A stretch of DNA of 64,000 bases from UBA5429 sp942493315. Its GTDB lineage: Bacteria; Bacteroidota; Bacteroidia; Bacteroidales; WCHB1-69. Positions 50,756 to 59,505 of this stretch are shown piece by piece (position 1 is the first letter of the stretch; every line of letters begins with the position of its first letter). The translations under genes were made by a program, and so were the position numbers. The DNA lies in contig OW818690.1 of the NCBI GenBank assembly GCA_942493315.1, positions 1,364,001 through 1,428,000 on the forward strand. The letters are read 5' to 3'. Under the pieces are notes generated by a model, which did not search any database, was not told the origin of the DNA, and saw only the letters and a list, made by a program, of their open reading frames with translations.

Positions 50756-51304
50756 ATGAAAAAACTTGCATTTGTTATTATAATGTTATTTTATACACTA
50801 ATTGTTTTGGGACAAAGGAAAGATTGCCATAATTTTGTTTTAAATCTCAATATTAATGACACTATTTTTAATCGATGTTTGTGTAAAGAATATATGACTC
50901 CTAATATTTTTAAAGATTCCTGTATTTTTAATACCGAAAAATTTTTTATGAAAAATGAAAATGAAGAATGGTATATTATGAAGGATTCCGTTTGGATTCT
51001 TTTATTTAATGCTCAAAAACCTAATGAATATATTTATGATGTATTTAATTCAAATATTGGTTTAAAATTTGAAAAGACTGAATATTTGTGTAATGGTAGT
51101 CCTTTATATCATGTAACTTACAAACCTTTTGATGAAAATTGTTTTTTAATTGATTATGGAGATCATTTTTTTACTCCTAAAGATGGGTTTATCATTATGT
51201 CTGATTTTGATTCTTATCTCGTTAGGGAGGATATGATTCCTTTCTTAAAAGAATTTTTTATTGGTAATATTCATATAGATGTAAATTCTATACTTAAGAA
51301 ATAA
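50756..51304 (+). CDS. Exported protein, candidate immunity partner of the Rhs module
   Basis: 182 residues from the ATG at 50756, four bases after the Rhs module stop; a longer reading overlaps the module. The signal peptide is MKKLAFVIIMLFYTLIVLGQ. The mature part begins RKDCHNFVLNLNINDTIFNRCLCKEYM, is cysteine-containing, and later has YLCNGSPLYHVTYKPFDENCFLIDYG. Family not recognised. An immunity role in the periplasm is inferred from its place right after a toxin-like Rhs tail and its very AT-rich, isolated character. Confidence 0.6.
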   Translation: MKKLAFVIIMLFYTLIVLGQRKDCHNFVLNLNINDTIFNRCLCKEYMTPNIFKDSCIFNTEKFFMKNENEEWYIMKDSVWILLFNAQKPNEYIYDVFNSNIGLKFEKTEYLCNGSPLYHVTYKPFDENCFLIDYGDHFFTPKDGFIIMSDFDSYLVREDMIPFLKEFFIGNIHIDVNSILKK

Positions 51305-51390
51305 AAAATACCTTTGAATGATAAAATAATGGGTTTCCTTTTTTAATTCAATAAAAAAATCAAATCATACCCCCATTTCTCTCATTTTAT

Positions 51391-51497
51391 TATCTTTGCA
51401 ACATCAAACCACATAAGATTATTGAATTCTGACCTAAAATAAACCTAATTATTTACTAAACTAATTAAAAAGAGCATCCAGAAATGGATGATTTTTT
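51391..51497 (+). ncRNA. Candidate small RNA (promoter plus terminator, no reading frame)
   Basis: TATCTTTG at 51391-51398 is a good -7 match, and about 75 bases later CATCC-agaaat-GGATG followed by a T run (51475-51497) is a small intrinsic terminator. No start codon with a meaningful frame lies between. It may be a ~95-base RNA or the remains of a deleted gene. No TTTG at -33 was seen. Confidence 0.35.
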
Positions 51498-51564
51498 GAT
51501 ATATATAAAACTTTTATAACTATAATTTCACCTCTAATTCCAAATTATTTTTGTAAATAAAAAC

Positions 51565-51830
51565 AAAAGTTCTGAATGCTCATGTGCTCGGAATGCTCGA
51601 TGTGTGCCCTACTACTTATGCCACTAAAACACTGTGAAACATCTTTTAACACTGTGTAACTTTGAGTTCCAAAACATTCTCCCGCTGATTACGCTGATTT
51701 CCGCAGAAGAGTGATTTCCAATCTGGACAAGTCAGAACCAAAATAGCACTTTTATAAAAGACGAAGGACAAAAGACGAAGGACTAAAGAACTAATACCCA
51801 ATACCCAAAACCCAAAAAACCGCTTGCGGT
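51565..51830. repeat. Island of short repeated words, no gene
   Basis: It contains ATGCTCATGTGCTCGGAATGCTCG (like 32.7 kb), CACTGTGaAAC pairs, CCGCTGATTACGCTGATTTCCGC, AAGACGAAGGAC pairs and AATACCCAAnACCCAA words. A hairpin AAAACCGC-tt-GCGGTTTT is at 51815-51832. No gene is supported; the single long reading on the minus strand has a biased, meaningless composition. Confidence 0.55.
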
Positions 51831-51839
51831 TTTGCGCAT

Positions 51840-52010
51840 TAGGGATGTGGAGGGCGCGAAGCGGTGCGAACAGGAACGAGCGCCGCGATGATTGTGCTTT
51901 TATGGTGTGGATTTTCTTAAGCGAAGTGCGGTGAAGCACGGGAGCGAAGCGGACCCCGGAACAAGCCCGACGGCGTGGGTTGGCTGATGGGTTGGGAAAG
52001 CCGGAATGCC
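51840..52010. other. GC-rich structured patch
   Basis: About 170 bases that are clearly GC-rich in an AT-rich genome. It has possible stems: GGCGC (51853-51857) with GCGCC (51880-51884), and GTGC (51926-51929) with GCAC (51936-51939), plus several AGCGAAG words. No protein reading is convincing. It could be a structured RNA, a repeat of foreign origin or degenerate sequence. Confidence 0.45.
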
Positions 52011-52092
52011 CAGATTAATAAGCTAATAAGCTAATTGGGCTAATGGCTAAAGGTGAAAGGCTAATTTTTTTAAAGTAAAAAGTATAAATAAA

Positions 52093-52116
52093 AAAGGGAC
52101 TGTTGCCAGTCCCTTT
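52093..52116 (-). terminator. Intrinsic terminator of the pyruvate:ferredoxin oxidoreductase gene
   Basis: A perfect 10-bp stem (AAAGGGACTG with CAGTCCCTTT) and 4-base loop, followed on the minus strand by a T run, just after the stop at 52122. Confidence 0.9.
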
Positions 52117-52121
52117 CGTTG

Positions 52122-55100
52122 TTATTTTTGTGCTTTCTTCACATATTGATTGTAACGCCATTTTGCGTTTTCTTCAGTTGCTTTGAAAAGCTCGGTTGCT
52201 TCTTCAGGGAAGGTTCCTATTAAGGAAGAATAACGTACTTCAGATTTTAAGAAATCCTGGAATTTAGTCCAATCGGGTTCTTTACTGTCTAATACGAATG
52301 GATTTTCTCCGTTTTCTTCTAAGGTTGGATTGTATCTCCAAAGATGCCAGTATCCGCAATCAACAGCCACTTTTTGCTCGTGTTGTGTTTTGCCCATACC
52401 TGATCTTAAACCGTGGTTGATACATGGTGAATAAGCAATAATAATGGATGGACCATTGAAAGCTTCCGCTTCTTTTAATGCTTTAAACCATTGGTTTTGA
52501 TTGGCACCAATCGCTACTTGTGCTACGTAAACATATCCGTAACTTGCTGCAATCATACCTAAATCTTTCTTACGGATTTTCTTACCGGAAGTAGCAAATT
52601 TAGCTACGGCACCTGCTGGAGTTGATTTGGATGATTGTCCACCAGTGTTAGAGTAAACTTCAGTGTCTAATACCAAAACGTTTACATCTTCGCCTGATGC
52701 TAATACGTGATCTAATCCACCGAAACCGATGTCATAAGCCCAACCGTCACCACCAAAGATCCATTGTGATTTTTTAACGATGTATTGTTTTAATCCTACT
52801 AAATCTTTACAATAGCTGCAGTCGCAAGCTTCGATCATTGGAACTAATGTTTTTGCAATTCGTTGAGTTTCTAAAGTGCTGTTTTTGTTAGCAATCCACT
52901 CTCCGAATAATGCTTTTAGCTCTGGAGTGCAACAATTGCAACCTTCGATAGCTTCTTTCATGATTCTTTCGATTCTGTCACGAAGTTGGTTGGTAGCAAT
53001 AGCCATACCTAATCCGAATTCAGCATTGTCTTCAAATAATGAGTTACCCCATGCTGGTCCTTGGTTAGATCTGTTGCTTCTGGTGTATGGAGTTGCAGGA
53101 GCAGAACCACCATAGATTGAAGAACATCCGGTTGCATTAGCTACCAACATTTGTTCTCCGAATAATTGAGTGATCGTTTTGATATATGGAGTTTCACCAC
53201 AACCTGCACAAGCTCCTGAGAACTCGAATAATGGTTGAGCAAACTGACTGTTTTTAACACTTTGTGCTTTGTTTACCAATTGGTCTTTGTAAGTAACTTT
53301 TGCTTCTAAATAATCGAAACGTTTTTGTTCTTCCAACTGAGTTTCCAAAGGTCTCATCTCTAAAGCTTTTGTTTTAGAAGGACAAACATCTGCACAGTTA
53401 CCGCAACCGGTACAATCTAATACAGATACCTGGATACGGAAATGCATACCGGCAAACTCTTTACCTTGAGCATTAAGGGTATTGGTTCCTTCAGGAACAT
53501 TAGCTAATTCTTCATCTGTTAAAACGTAAGGACGGATAGCAGCGTGAGGACAAACGAATGAACATTGGTTACATTGGATACAGTTTTCTGATAACCAGGT
53601 TGGAACGTGAACAGCGATACCTCTTTTTTCGTAAGCAGTTGTACCTGCTGGGAAAGTACCATCTTCGTAACCTAAGAATGCACTAACAGGAAGATCATCC
53701 CCTTTTTGTGCGTTCATTGGTTCAACCACGTTTTTGATGAAATCAGGAATATTACGAGTGTCAACAACCGGTTTTACTTCGATTTTTGCCCATTCTGCAG
53801 GGATTTCAACTTTAGTAACATCACCACCTGCATCAACAGCAGCATAGTTCATGTTAACGATATCATCTCCTTTACGTCCGTAAGATTTCATGATCGCTTT
53901 CTTCATCTCTTTAACCGCTAATTCGTAAGGAATAACTTCAGAGATTTTGAAGAATGCAGATTGAAGAATGGTATTGGTTCTGTTACCTAATCCGATCTTT
54001 TCAGCTACTTCAGTGGCATTGATGATATACATGCTGATGTTGTGAGCAGCTAAATGTTGTTTTACGTTGTCAGGTAAACGGTTTTTGGTTTCTTCTGCAT
54101 TCCAGATTGAGTTGTAAAGGAAAGTACCTCCATCTTTTAATCCTCTTAAGCAGTCATATTTTTCCAAATAAGATGGAACGTGAACAGCAACGAAGTCAGG
54201 AGTACCCACTAAGTAAGGAGCTAAGATAGGTTGATTACCGAAACGTAAGTGTGAACAGGTAAAACCACCTGATTTCTTACTGTCATAAGCGAAATAAGCT
54301 TGACTATATTTATCGGTGTTGTCACCAATGATTTTGATTGAGTTTTTGTTAGCACCAACAGTACCATCAGCACCTAATCCATAGAATTTAGCTTCGAAAG
54401 TTCCTTTTGGAAGAACGTTGATAGCAGGAAGGATAGGTAAAGATTTGAAAGTAACGTCATCAACGATACCAACAGTGAATTGGTTTTTAGGATTAGCATC
54501 AGCTAAATTGTTGAAAACAGAAAGGATATGAGCAGGAGTAGTATCTTTTGAAGATAAACCGTAGCGACCGCCAATGATCATAGGTTTTTCAGTTGCAGCA
54601 TAGAATGCTTCAACAACATCTAAGTACAATGGATCTCCGTTTGCACCAGGTTCTTTAGTTCTGTCAAGAACACAGATTTTTTTGGTTGTTTTTGGAAGAA
54701 CAGCCATCATATATTTCACGGAGAATGGACGATAAAGGTGAACAGTGATTACACCCACTTTTTTACCTTCATTGTTTAATTTTTCAACAACAGTTCTTAC
54801 CACTTCAGTGATAGAACCCATTGCGATCACAACATCTGTTGCATCCGCTGCACCGTAGTAGGTAAAAGGAGCATAGTGACGACCTGTCAACTCGCTTATT
54901 TGTTTCATATAATCAGCTACAACTTCAGGAAGAACATCATAATATTTGTTTTGAAGTTCTCTGGTTTGGAAGTAGATGTCAGGATTTTGAGCAGTACCGC
55001 GAGTCACTGAATTTTCAGGATTCAAAGCATTGTCTCTAAATTTTTGAAGTGCTTCATAATCAAGTAAACCTTTAATTTTTTCCATGTCAGCAGCTTCCAC

Positions 55101-55649
55101 TTTTTGAATTTCGTGAGAAGTTCTGAAACCGTCGAAGAAATGAAGGAAAGGAACTCTTGATTTGATAGCTGCAAGATGAGCTACAGGAGCAAGATCCATA
55201 ATTTCTTGAACTGAACTTGTTGCCAACATAGCAAAACCGGTTTGACGTGTACTCATAACGTCAGAGTGGTCACCGAAGATTGATAAAGCCTGAGCTGCCA
55301 AAGAACGAGCAGAAACATGGAAAACGCCTGGCAATAATTCACCGGCAATTTTATACATATTTGGGATCATCAAAAGTAATCCTTGTGAAGCGGTATAAGT
55401 GGTGGTTAAAGCACCAGCTTGAAGAGAACCATGTACAGCACCTGCTGCACCTGCTTCAGATTGCATCTCTACAACTTTAACTGTTTCTCCAAAAATGTTT
55501 TTTCTACCAAAAGCTGACCATTCGTCAACATACTCCGCCATAGTTGAAGATGGAGTGATAGGATAAATTGCTGCAACTTCACTAAACATATAAGCTACAT
55601 GAGCTGCTGCGTAGTTACCGTCGCATGTTAAAAATTTTTTATCTGACAT
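52122..55649 (-). CDS. nifJ: Pyruvate:ferredoxin (flavodoxin) oxidoreductase, single chain
   Basis: 1175 residues, the fused homodimeric form. The order is: TPP pyrimidine-type domain with AAHVAYMFSEVAAIYPITPSSTMAE, the gamma-like domain, an 8Fe ferredoxin domain with CIQCNQCSFVCPHAA and CTGCGNCADVCPSK (near residues 690-750), a GACAGCGETPY cluster region, and the TPP domain GGDGWAYDIGFGGLDHVLASGEDVNVLVLDTEVYSNTGGQ. It oxidises pyruvate to acetyl-CoA and CO2, reducing ferredoxin, which points to anaerobic metabolism. It is transcribed alone, with a -7 element at 55704-55711 and a strong terminator. Confidence 0.98.
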   Translation of the reverse strand: MSDKKFLTCDGNYAAAHVAYMFSEVAAIYPITPSSTMAEYVDEWSAFGRKNIFGETVKVVEMQSEAGAAGAVHGSLQAGALTTTYTASQGLLLMIPNMYKIAGELLPGVFHVSARSLAAQALSIFGDHSDVMSTRQTGFAMLATSSVQEIMDLAPVAHLAAIKSRVPFLHFFDGFRTSHEIQKVEAADMEKIKGLLDYEALQKFRDNALNPENSVTRGTAQNPDIYFQTRELQNKYYDVLPEVVADYMKQISELTGRHYAPFTYYGAADATDVVIAMGSITEVVRTVVEKLNNEGKKVGVITVHLYRPFSVKYMMAVLPKTTKKICVLDRTKEPGANGDPLYLDVVEAFYAATEKPMIIGGRYGLSSKDTTPAHILSVFNNLADANPKNQFTVGIVDDVTFKSLPILPAINVLPKGTFEAKFYGLGADGTVGANKNSIKIIGDNTDKYSQAYFAYDSKKSGGFTCSHLRFGNQPILAPYLVGTPDFVAVHVPSYLEKYDCLRGLKDGGTFLYNSIWNAEETKNRLPDNVKQHLAAHNISMYIINATEVAEKIGLGNRTNTILQSAFFKISEVIPYELAVKEMKKAIMKSYGRKGDDIVNMNYAAVDAGGDVTKVEIPAEWAKIEVKPVVDTRNIPDFIKNVVEPMNAQKGDDLPVSAFLGYEDGTFPAGTTAYEKRGIAVHVPTWLSENCIQCNQCSFVCPHAAIRPYVLTDEELANVPEGTNTLNAQGKEFAGMHFRIQVSVLDCTGCGNCADVCPSKTKALEMRPLETQLEEQKRFDYLEAKVTYKDQLVNKAQSVKNSQFAQPLFEFSGACAGCGETPYIKTITQLFGEQMLVANATGCSSIYGGSAPATPYTRSNRSNQGPAWGNSLFEDNAEFGLGMAIATNQLRDRIERIMKEAIEGCNCCTPELKALFGEWIANKNSTLETQRIAKTLVPMIEACDCSYCKDLVGLKQYIVKKSQWIFGGDGWAYDIGFGGLDHVLASGEDVNVLVLDTEVYSNTGGQSSKSTPAGAVAKFATSGKKIRKKDLGMIAASYGYVYVAQVAIGANQNQWFKALKEAEAFNGPSIIIAYSPCINHGLRSGMGKTQHEQKVAVDCGYWHLWRYNPTLEENGENPFVLDSKEPDWTKFQDFLKSEVRYSSLIGTFPEEATELFKATEENAKWRYNQYVKKAQK

Positions 55650-55703
55650 AACTTTTTAATATTTAAAGTGTTATATATGTTTTGTTTTTTCTATAAAACG
55701 TTG

Positions 55704-55735
55704 CAAAGGTACAAAAAAGAATTGAGAAATTCAAG
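55704..55735 (-). promoter_or_regulatory. Promoter of the pyruvate:ferredoxin oxidoreductase gene
   Basis: The minus strand has TACCTTTG (55704-55711) 54 bases before the ATG, and CTTG (a three-of-four match to TTTG) at 55732-55735 with a 20-base spacer. Confidence 0.6.
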
Positions 55736-55826
55736 ATTTTTTAATAAAAAGAAACCATACTAAATATTTAACTATTTTACCGTTTTTTAATCATGAGAAA
55801 GAGCCAACTTTTTGGCATTTATTTTA

Positions 55827-55834
55827 TATCTTTG
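55827..55834 (+). promoter_or_regulatory. -7 promoter element upstream of rlmN (TATCTTTG)
   Basis: TATCTTTG on the plus strand, about 190 bases before the rlmN ATG. The long leader contains a 28-codon reading frame that ends at the rlmN start. Confidence 0.5.
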
Positions 55835-55942
55835 CACATTATAATTGCGGTTTAACAACTTTTTTTAAAAAGGATTGTTCAGCCAAATTAAAAAATTAAA
55901 GTTTATATAAACCTTTTAAAAACGAAAATTTTTTTCATTTTC

Positions 55943-56029
55943 ATGATAGATAAAGTTTCAAAAATAAAACACCAATTTAGGGTTTTAGAGGAGCATTCTG
56001 AATTGTTTAAAGTATACTTTCAAAAATGA
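55943..56029 (+). CDS. Possible 28-residue peptide coupled to rlmN
   Basis: ATG at 55943, 28 codons, stop TGA at 56027-56029. It starts MIDKVSKIKHQF and ends KVYFQK. The stop overlaps the rlmN ATG as ATGA, the usual coupling pattern in this genome, and a promoter lies upstream. It is charged and has no hydrophobic segment. It may be a leader peptide or a small protein, or chance. Confidence 0.35.
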   Translation: MIDKVSKIKHQFRVLEEHSELFKVYFQK

Positions 56030-57069
56030 TGCAAAAACCGGATATCCGAAACTGCTCAGAGGAAGAGATGAAACAATTTCTCCTCTCTGTAAACGAAAAA
56101 CCTTTTCGTGCCAAACAGATCCATGAATGGCTCTGGAAAAAAAATGTATACTCTTTCGAAGAGATGATCAATATTTCAAAACAGTTAATGGAACAATTGA
56201 AAACGCATTTTACTTTTAACACTTCAAAAATTGATCAGGAAGCGACGAGTCAGGATGGAACTATCAAATTAGTCTTCAGATTGTTTGATGGTAAATTGAT
56301 AGAAGGTGTTTTAATTCCATCCGGAAAAAGAGTAACAGCCTGCATTTCTTCCCAGGTGGGATGTCCGTTAAAATGTGATTTTTGTGCAACCGGAACTATG
56401 GGATTTACAAGAAATCTCCATTTTTGGGAAATTATTGATCAATTTGCCTTGATGAATCAAAGATCCATTGAAGCTTATGGGAACCATATTACGAACTTCG
56501 TTTTTATGGGAATGGGGGAACCATTGCTCAATTATGATCAGGTAACGAAGGCGATCCAAATATTGACATCTCCTCAGGGAAATGGAATTTCGCCGACTAG
56601 AATTACGCTATCAACTGTTGGATTGGTGAAAGGTATTCGCAAATTAGCGGATGATCAGTTTAAAGCGAATCTGGCCATCTCGGTTCACGTTGCCCATGAT
56701 CAAAAACGAAATCAACTGATCCCGACTAATTTGTCTAATCCATTATCCGAACTTCAGTCTGCCCTAAAATATTATGTTGAAAAAACAGATCAACGGATTA
56801 CTATTGAGTATGTGCTTATTGATCATGTAAATGATTCTTTGGAAGATGCGGAAAATTTATGTAGATTTTGCAAACCATTTCCGGTAAAAATCAATCTGAT
56901 CCAATACAACGCGACAGATTCTAAATATCGGAAATCTTCCATTGAAAATACAAAAGCTTTTATTCAACATCTCGAATCAAGAAATCTGATCGTTAACTTA
57001 CGCCAAAGCAGAGGACAAGATATTGCTGCTGCATGTGGACAATTAGTAAAAGAATCATCAAAGAGATGA
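56026..57069 (+). CDS. rlmN: 23S rRNA (adenine-2503-C2)-methyltransferase RlmN
   Basis: 347 residues. The N-terminal helical domain (FRAKQIHEWLWKKNVYSFEEMINISKQL) is followed by the radical-SAM cluster CISSQVGCPLKCDFCATGTMGF (C-x3-C-x2-C). Further on are FMGMGEPLLNYDQVTKAI, RITLSTVGLVKGIRKLA, LAISVHVAHDQKRNQLIP and the C-terminal LRQSRGQDIAAACGQL, where the conserved cysteine that forms the methyl intermediate lies. It methylates C2 of A2503 in 23S rRNA and A37 of some tRNAs. The CGQL ending distinguishes it from Cfr only weakly; genomic context favours RlmN. Confidence 0.96.
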   Translation: MMQKPDIRNCSEEEMKQFLLSVNEKPFRAKQIHEWLWKKNVYSFEEMINISKQLMEQLKTHFTFNTSKIDQEATSQDGTIKLVFRLFDGKLIEGVLIPSGKRVTACISSQVGCPLKCDFCATGTMGFTRNLHFWEIIDQFALMNQRSIEAYGNHITNFVFMGMGEPLLNYDQVTKAIQILTSPQGNGISPTRITLSTVGLVKGIRKLADDQFKANLAISVHVAHDQKRNQLIPTNLSNPLSELQSALKYYVEKTDQRITIEYVLIDHVNDSLEDAENLCRFCKPFPVKINLIQYNATDSKYRKSSIENTKAFIQHLESRNLIVNLRQSRGQDIAAACGQLVKESSKR

Positions 57070-57078
57070 TTTTTTTAT

Positions 57079-57086
57079 TATTTTTG
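57079..57086 (+). promoter_or_regulatory. -7 promoter element of the Ybh-type ABC operon (TATTTTTG)
   Basis: TATTTTTG ends 23 bases before the first possible ATG at 57110. Confidence 0.5.
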
Positions 57087-57109
57087 TGAATCAATTAAGG
57101 AATCTTTAA

Positions 57110-57862
57110 ATGGAAAAGAAAATGAAAAAAGTTAATTATAACTATTTGATTATTTTGCTATTACCTGCTTTTGTATTTATTTCATGCCAAAATAAAAATG
57201 GAAATGCAGATGCTTATGGCGTTTTTGAAGCTACTGAAATTACGGTTTCTTCAGAAAATAATGGAACTTTACTGTTTTTTGATGCGGAAGAGGGCAAAAT
57301 ATATCAAAAAGGGGAGCTTCTGGGATGTATCGATACCATGCAGCTTTTTTTACAAAAAATGCAATTGGAAGCCAGTATGAAATCTGTTTCGGATAAAGTG
57401 AAAGGGATTCCCGGAGGAAATGAAAAAATCAAAAATGAACTGGAATCACTTCGCTATCAGAAACTTCAAATTGAAAAATCATTACAAAGTTGTTTTCTGA
57501 AAGCCCCATTCACCGGGACTTTGACTAAAAAATATATTGAACCTTTTGAATTGGCTTACCAGGGCAAACCTTTGTATAAATGGGCAGATCTTTCCAAAAT
57601 GTATATAAGAGTTTATATTACGGAAGATCAGTTGTCTCAAATAAAATTAGGGCAAAATGCAGAGATCCACATCGATGGAAAGGATGGGGAAACCAAAAAT
57701 AGGGTAGGAAAAGTAGGTTGGATCTCTTCAAAAGCCGAATTTACCCCCAAAATGATTCAAACTAAAAAGGAACGGGTAAATTTAGTGTATGCAGTTAAAG
57801 TGGTGTTTCAAAATGATGGCTCAGCTAAAATCGGAATGCCGGGTGATGTAATTTTTAAATAA
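57110..57862 (+). CDS. HlyD-family periplasmic adaptor lipoprotein (YbhG-like)
   Basis: 250 residues. The signal-lipobox is LLPAFVFISC, so the adaptor is lipidated; a start at the second Met (57122) is equally possible. The mature part has a YGVFEATEITVSSENNGTLLFF lipoyl-like strand, a coiled coil (about residues 85-125), the second lipoyl half CFLKAPFTGTLTKKYIEPFELAYQGKPLYKWADLSKMYIRVYI, and a beta-barrel. It should link the ABC transporter in the inner membrane to an outer-membrane channel, which is not encoded nearby. It is first of five genes (57110-61730) for one exporter. Confidence 0.85.
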   Translation: MEKKMKKVNYNYLIILLLPAFVFISCQNKNGNADAYGVFEATEITVSSENNGTLLFFDAEEGKIYQKGELLGCIDTMQLFLQKMQLEASMKSVSDKVKGIPGGNEKIKNELESLRYQKLQIEKSLQSCFLKAPFTGTLTKKYIEPFELAYQGKPLYKWADLSKMYIRVYITEDQLSQIKLGQNAEIHIDGKDGETKNRVGKVGWISSKAEFTPKMIQTKKERVNLVYAVKVVFQNDGSAKIGMPGDVIFK

Positions 57863-57866
57863 GTTT

Positions 57867-58790
57867 ATGTCTATAATTCGGGTTGAAAACCTTACCAAAA
57901 AGTTTAAAAAGCTAACCGCTTTGTCTGACCTCCATTTTGAGGTGCAGAAAGGGGAGATTTTTGGTATTATTGGCCCTGATGGTGCAGGAAAATCTACGCT
58001 GTTTAATATTTTAGCAACGCTGACGCTTCCCACATCCGGAACTATTACAATATTAGATCAGGATATTTTAAAACAATACAAACAAATCAGAAAAGAGATT
58101 GGCTATTTACCGGGAACCTTTTCACTATATCCCGATTTAACGGTTCAGGAAAATCTTACTTTTTTTGCAACCATGTACGGAAGTGGAATTAAGGAGAATT
58201 TACCTATGATTATGCCGATCTGGAGACAAATATCCCCCTTTAAAAATAGAGAAGCGGGTAAATTGTCGGGTGGGATGAAACAAAAATTAGCTTTATGTTG
58301 TGCTTTAATTCACAGGCCCAAAATATTGTTGCTTGATGAACCCACTACCGGAGTTGATCCTGTATCCCGTAAAGAGTTTTGGGATCTTCTCGATAAAATC
58401 AGAGAATATCAGGTTACGGTTATCGTTTCTACTCCCTATATGGATGAGGTGGGACGTTGTGATCGTATTGCATTAATGCAGGATGGTCGTTTTATTACTG
58501 TGGATACTCCGGAATCTATTATTAAAAATTATAAAGGGGATCTTTATGCGATCAAAACATCGCAACTATTTAAATTATTGGAAATTATGCCCTTATTTCA
58601 AGAAAAATGTTCCTATTATCCTTATGGAGAGTATTTTCATATTTCGTTTTATCATGATACAAAACGTACTAAACAGGCATTTTTGCAATTCCTCGAACAA
58701 CACGAAATTGTTTTTGAAAAAATGAAAAACATTTCACCTTTGTTAGAGGATTGTTTTATTCAAATTATTAAAGAGGATCGAAATGTATAG
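57867..58790 (+). CDS. ABC transporter ATP-binding protein (YbhF N-terminal-half type)
   Basis: 307 residues. Walker A is GPDGAGKST, the signature is LSGGMKQKLALCCALIHRPKILLLDEPTTGVD with Walker B, and the D-loop follows. The subunit energises the exporter together with the ATPase at 58783. In E. coli the two are fused as YbhF; here they are separate genes overlapping by eight bases. The C-terminal ~75 residues are an accessory domain. The substrate is unknown; Ybh-type exporters have been linked to cation or drug export. Confidence 0.92.
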   Translation: MSIIRVENLTKKFKKLTALSDLHFEVQKGEIFGIIGPDGAGKSTLFNILATLTLPTSGTITILDQDILKQYKQIRKEIGYLPGTFSLYPDLTVQENLTFFATMYGSGIKENLPMIMPIWRQISPFKNREAGKLSGGMKQKLALCCALIHRPKILLLDEPTTGVDPVSRKEFWDLLDKIREYQVTVIVSTPYMDEVGRCDRIALMQDGRFITVDTPESIIKNYKGDLYAIKTSQLFKLLEIMPLFQEKCSYYPYGEYFHISFYHDTKRTKQAFLQFLEQHEIVFEKMKNISPLLEDCFIQIIKEDRNV

Positions 58791-59502
58791 TATTGAAGTT
58801 GAAAATCTTACTAAAAAGTTTGGTCACTTTACAGCAGTGAATAACATCACTTTTCAGGTGAAGAAAGGGGAGATTTTTGGTTTTTTGGGAGCCAATGGTG
58901 CCGGGAAAACTACGGCTATGAAAATGATGTGCGGGCTTCTGTTGCCCACATCCGGAAAAGCAAAAATTGCAGGGTTCGACCTCAATTCTGAATCTAAACT
59001 GATTAAACAGCAAATCGGTTATATGAGTCAACGGTTCTCATTGTATGATGACCTGACGATCATTGAAAATATGAAACTATTCGGAGTGATCTATAACATT
59101 CCAAGACGTACATTAAACGATAGAATTGAGGAGCAATTGTCCGAACTTAAAATGGTGGAAATTAAAGATTTGCTAGTGAATGAGATCCCTCTGGGATGGA
59201 AACAAAGACTTGCATTTGCAACGGCCATGTTACATCATCCTCAAATTGTTTTTTTGGATGAACCAACCAGCGGTGTTGACCCCATTGTAAGAAGAGAATT
59301 TTGGAGTTTGATATACAAAGCAGCAGGTCAGGGAATTACAATTTTTGTAACGACACATTATATGGATGAAGCATCCTATTGTGAACGGATATCCATTATG
59401 GCTGAAGGTGCTGTTCAATTATTGGGAACTCCTACGGAATTAAAACAACAAATGGGTGTTGATACTATTGATGACCTTTTTGTGAAGTTTGTTAAAAGAT
59501 AA
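58783..59502 (+). CDS. ABC transporter ATP-binding protein (YbhF C-terminal-half type)
   Basis: 239 residues. Walker A is GANGAGKTT and Walker B is IVFLDEPTSGVDPI. The signature is degenerate: LGWKQRLAFATAMLHHP replaces LSGGQ, the same kind of degeneration seen in the second half of YbhF. ATP hydrolysis may therefore be mostly at one of the two composite sites. The start overlaps the previous gene by eight bases, and the permease follows after three. Confidence 0.92.
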   Translation: MYSIEVENLTKKFGHFTAVNNITFQVKKGEIFGFLGANGAGKTTAMKMMCGLLLPTSGKAKIAGFDLNSESKLIKQQIGYMSQRFSLYDDLTIIENMKLFGVIYNIPRRTLNDRIEEQLSELKMVEIKDLLVNEIPLGWKQRLAFATAMLHHPQIVFLDEPTSGVDPIVRREFWSLIYKAAGQGITIFVTTHYMDEASYCERISIMAEGAVQLLGTPTELKQQMGVDTIDDLFVKFVKR

Positions 59503-59505
59503 AAA

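Noticed and set aside
51646..51939. A 97-codon minus-strand frame in the word island and GC-rich patch
   Set aside because: The composition follows the low-complexity words; there is no initiation signal and no similarity to a known family.
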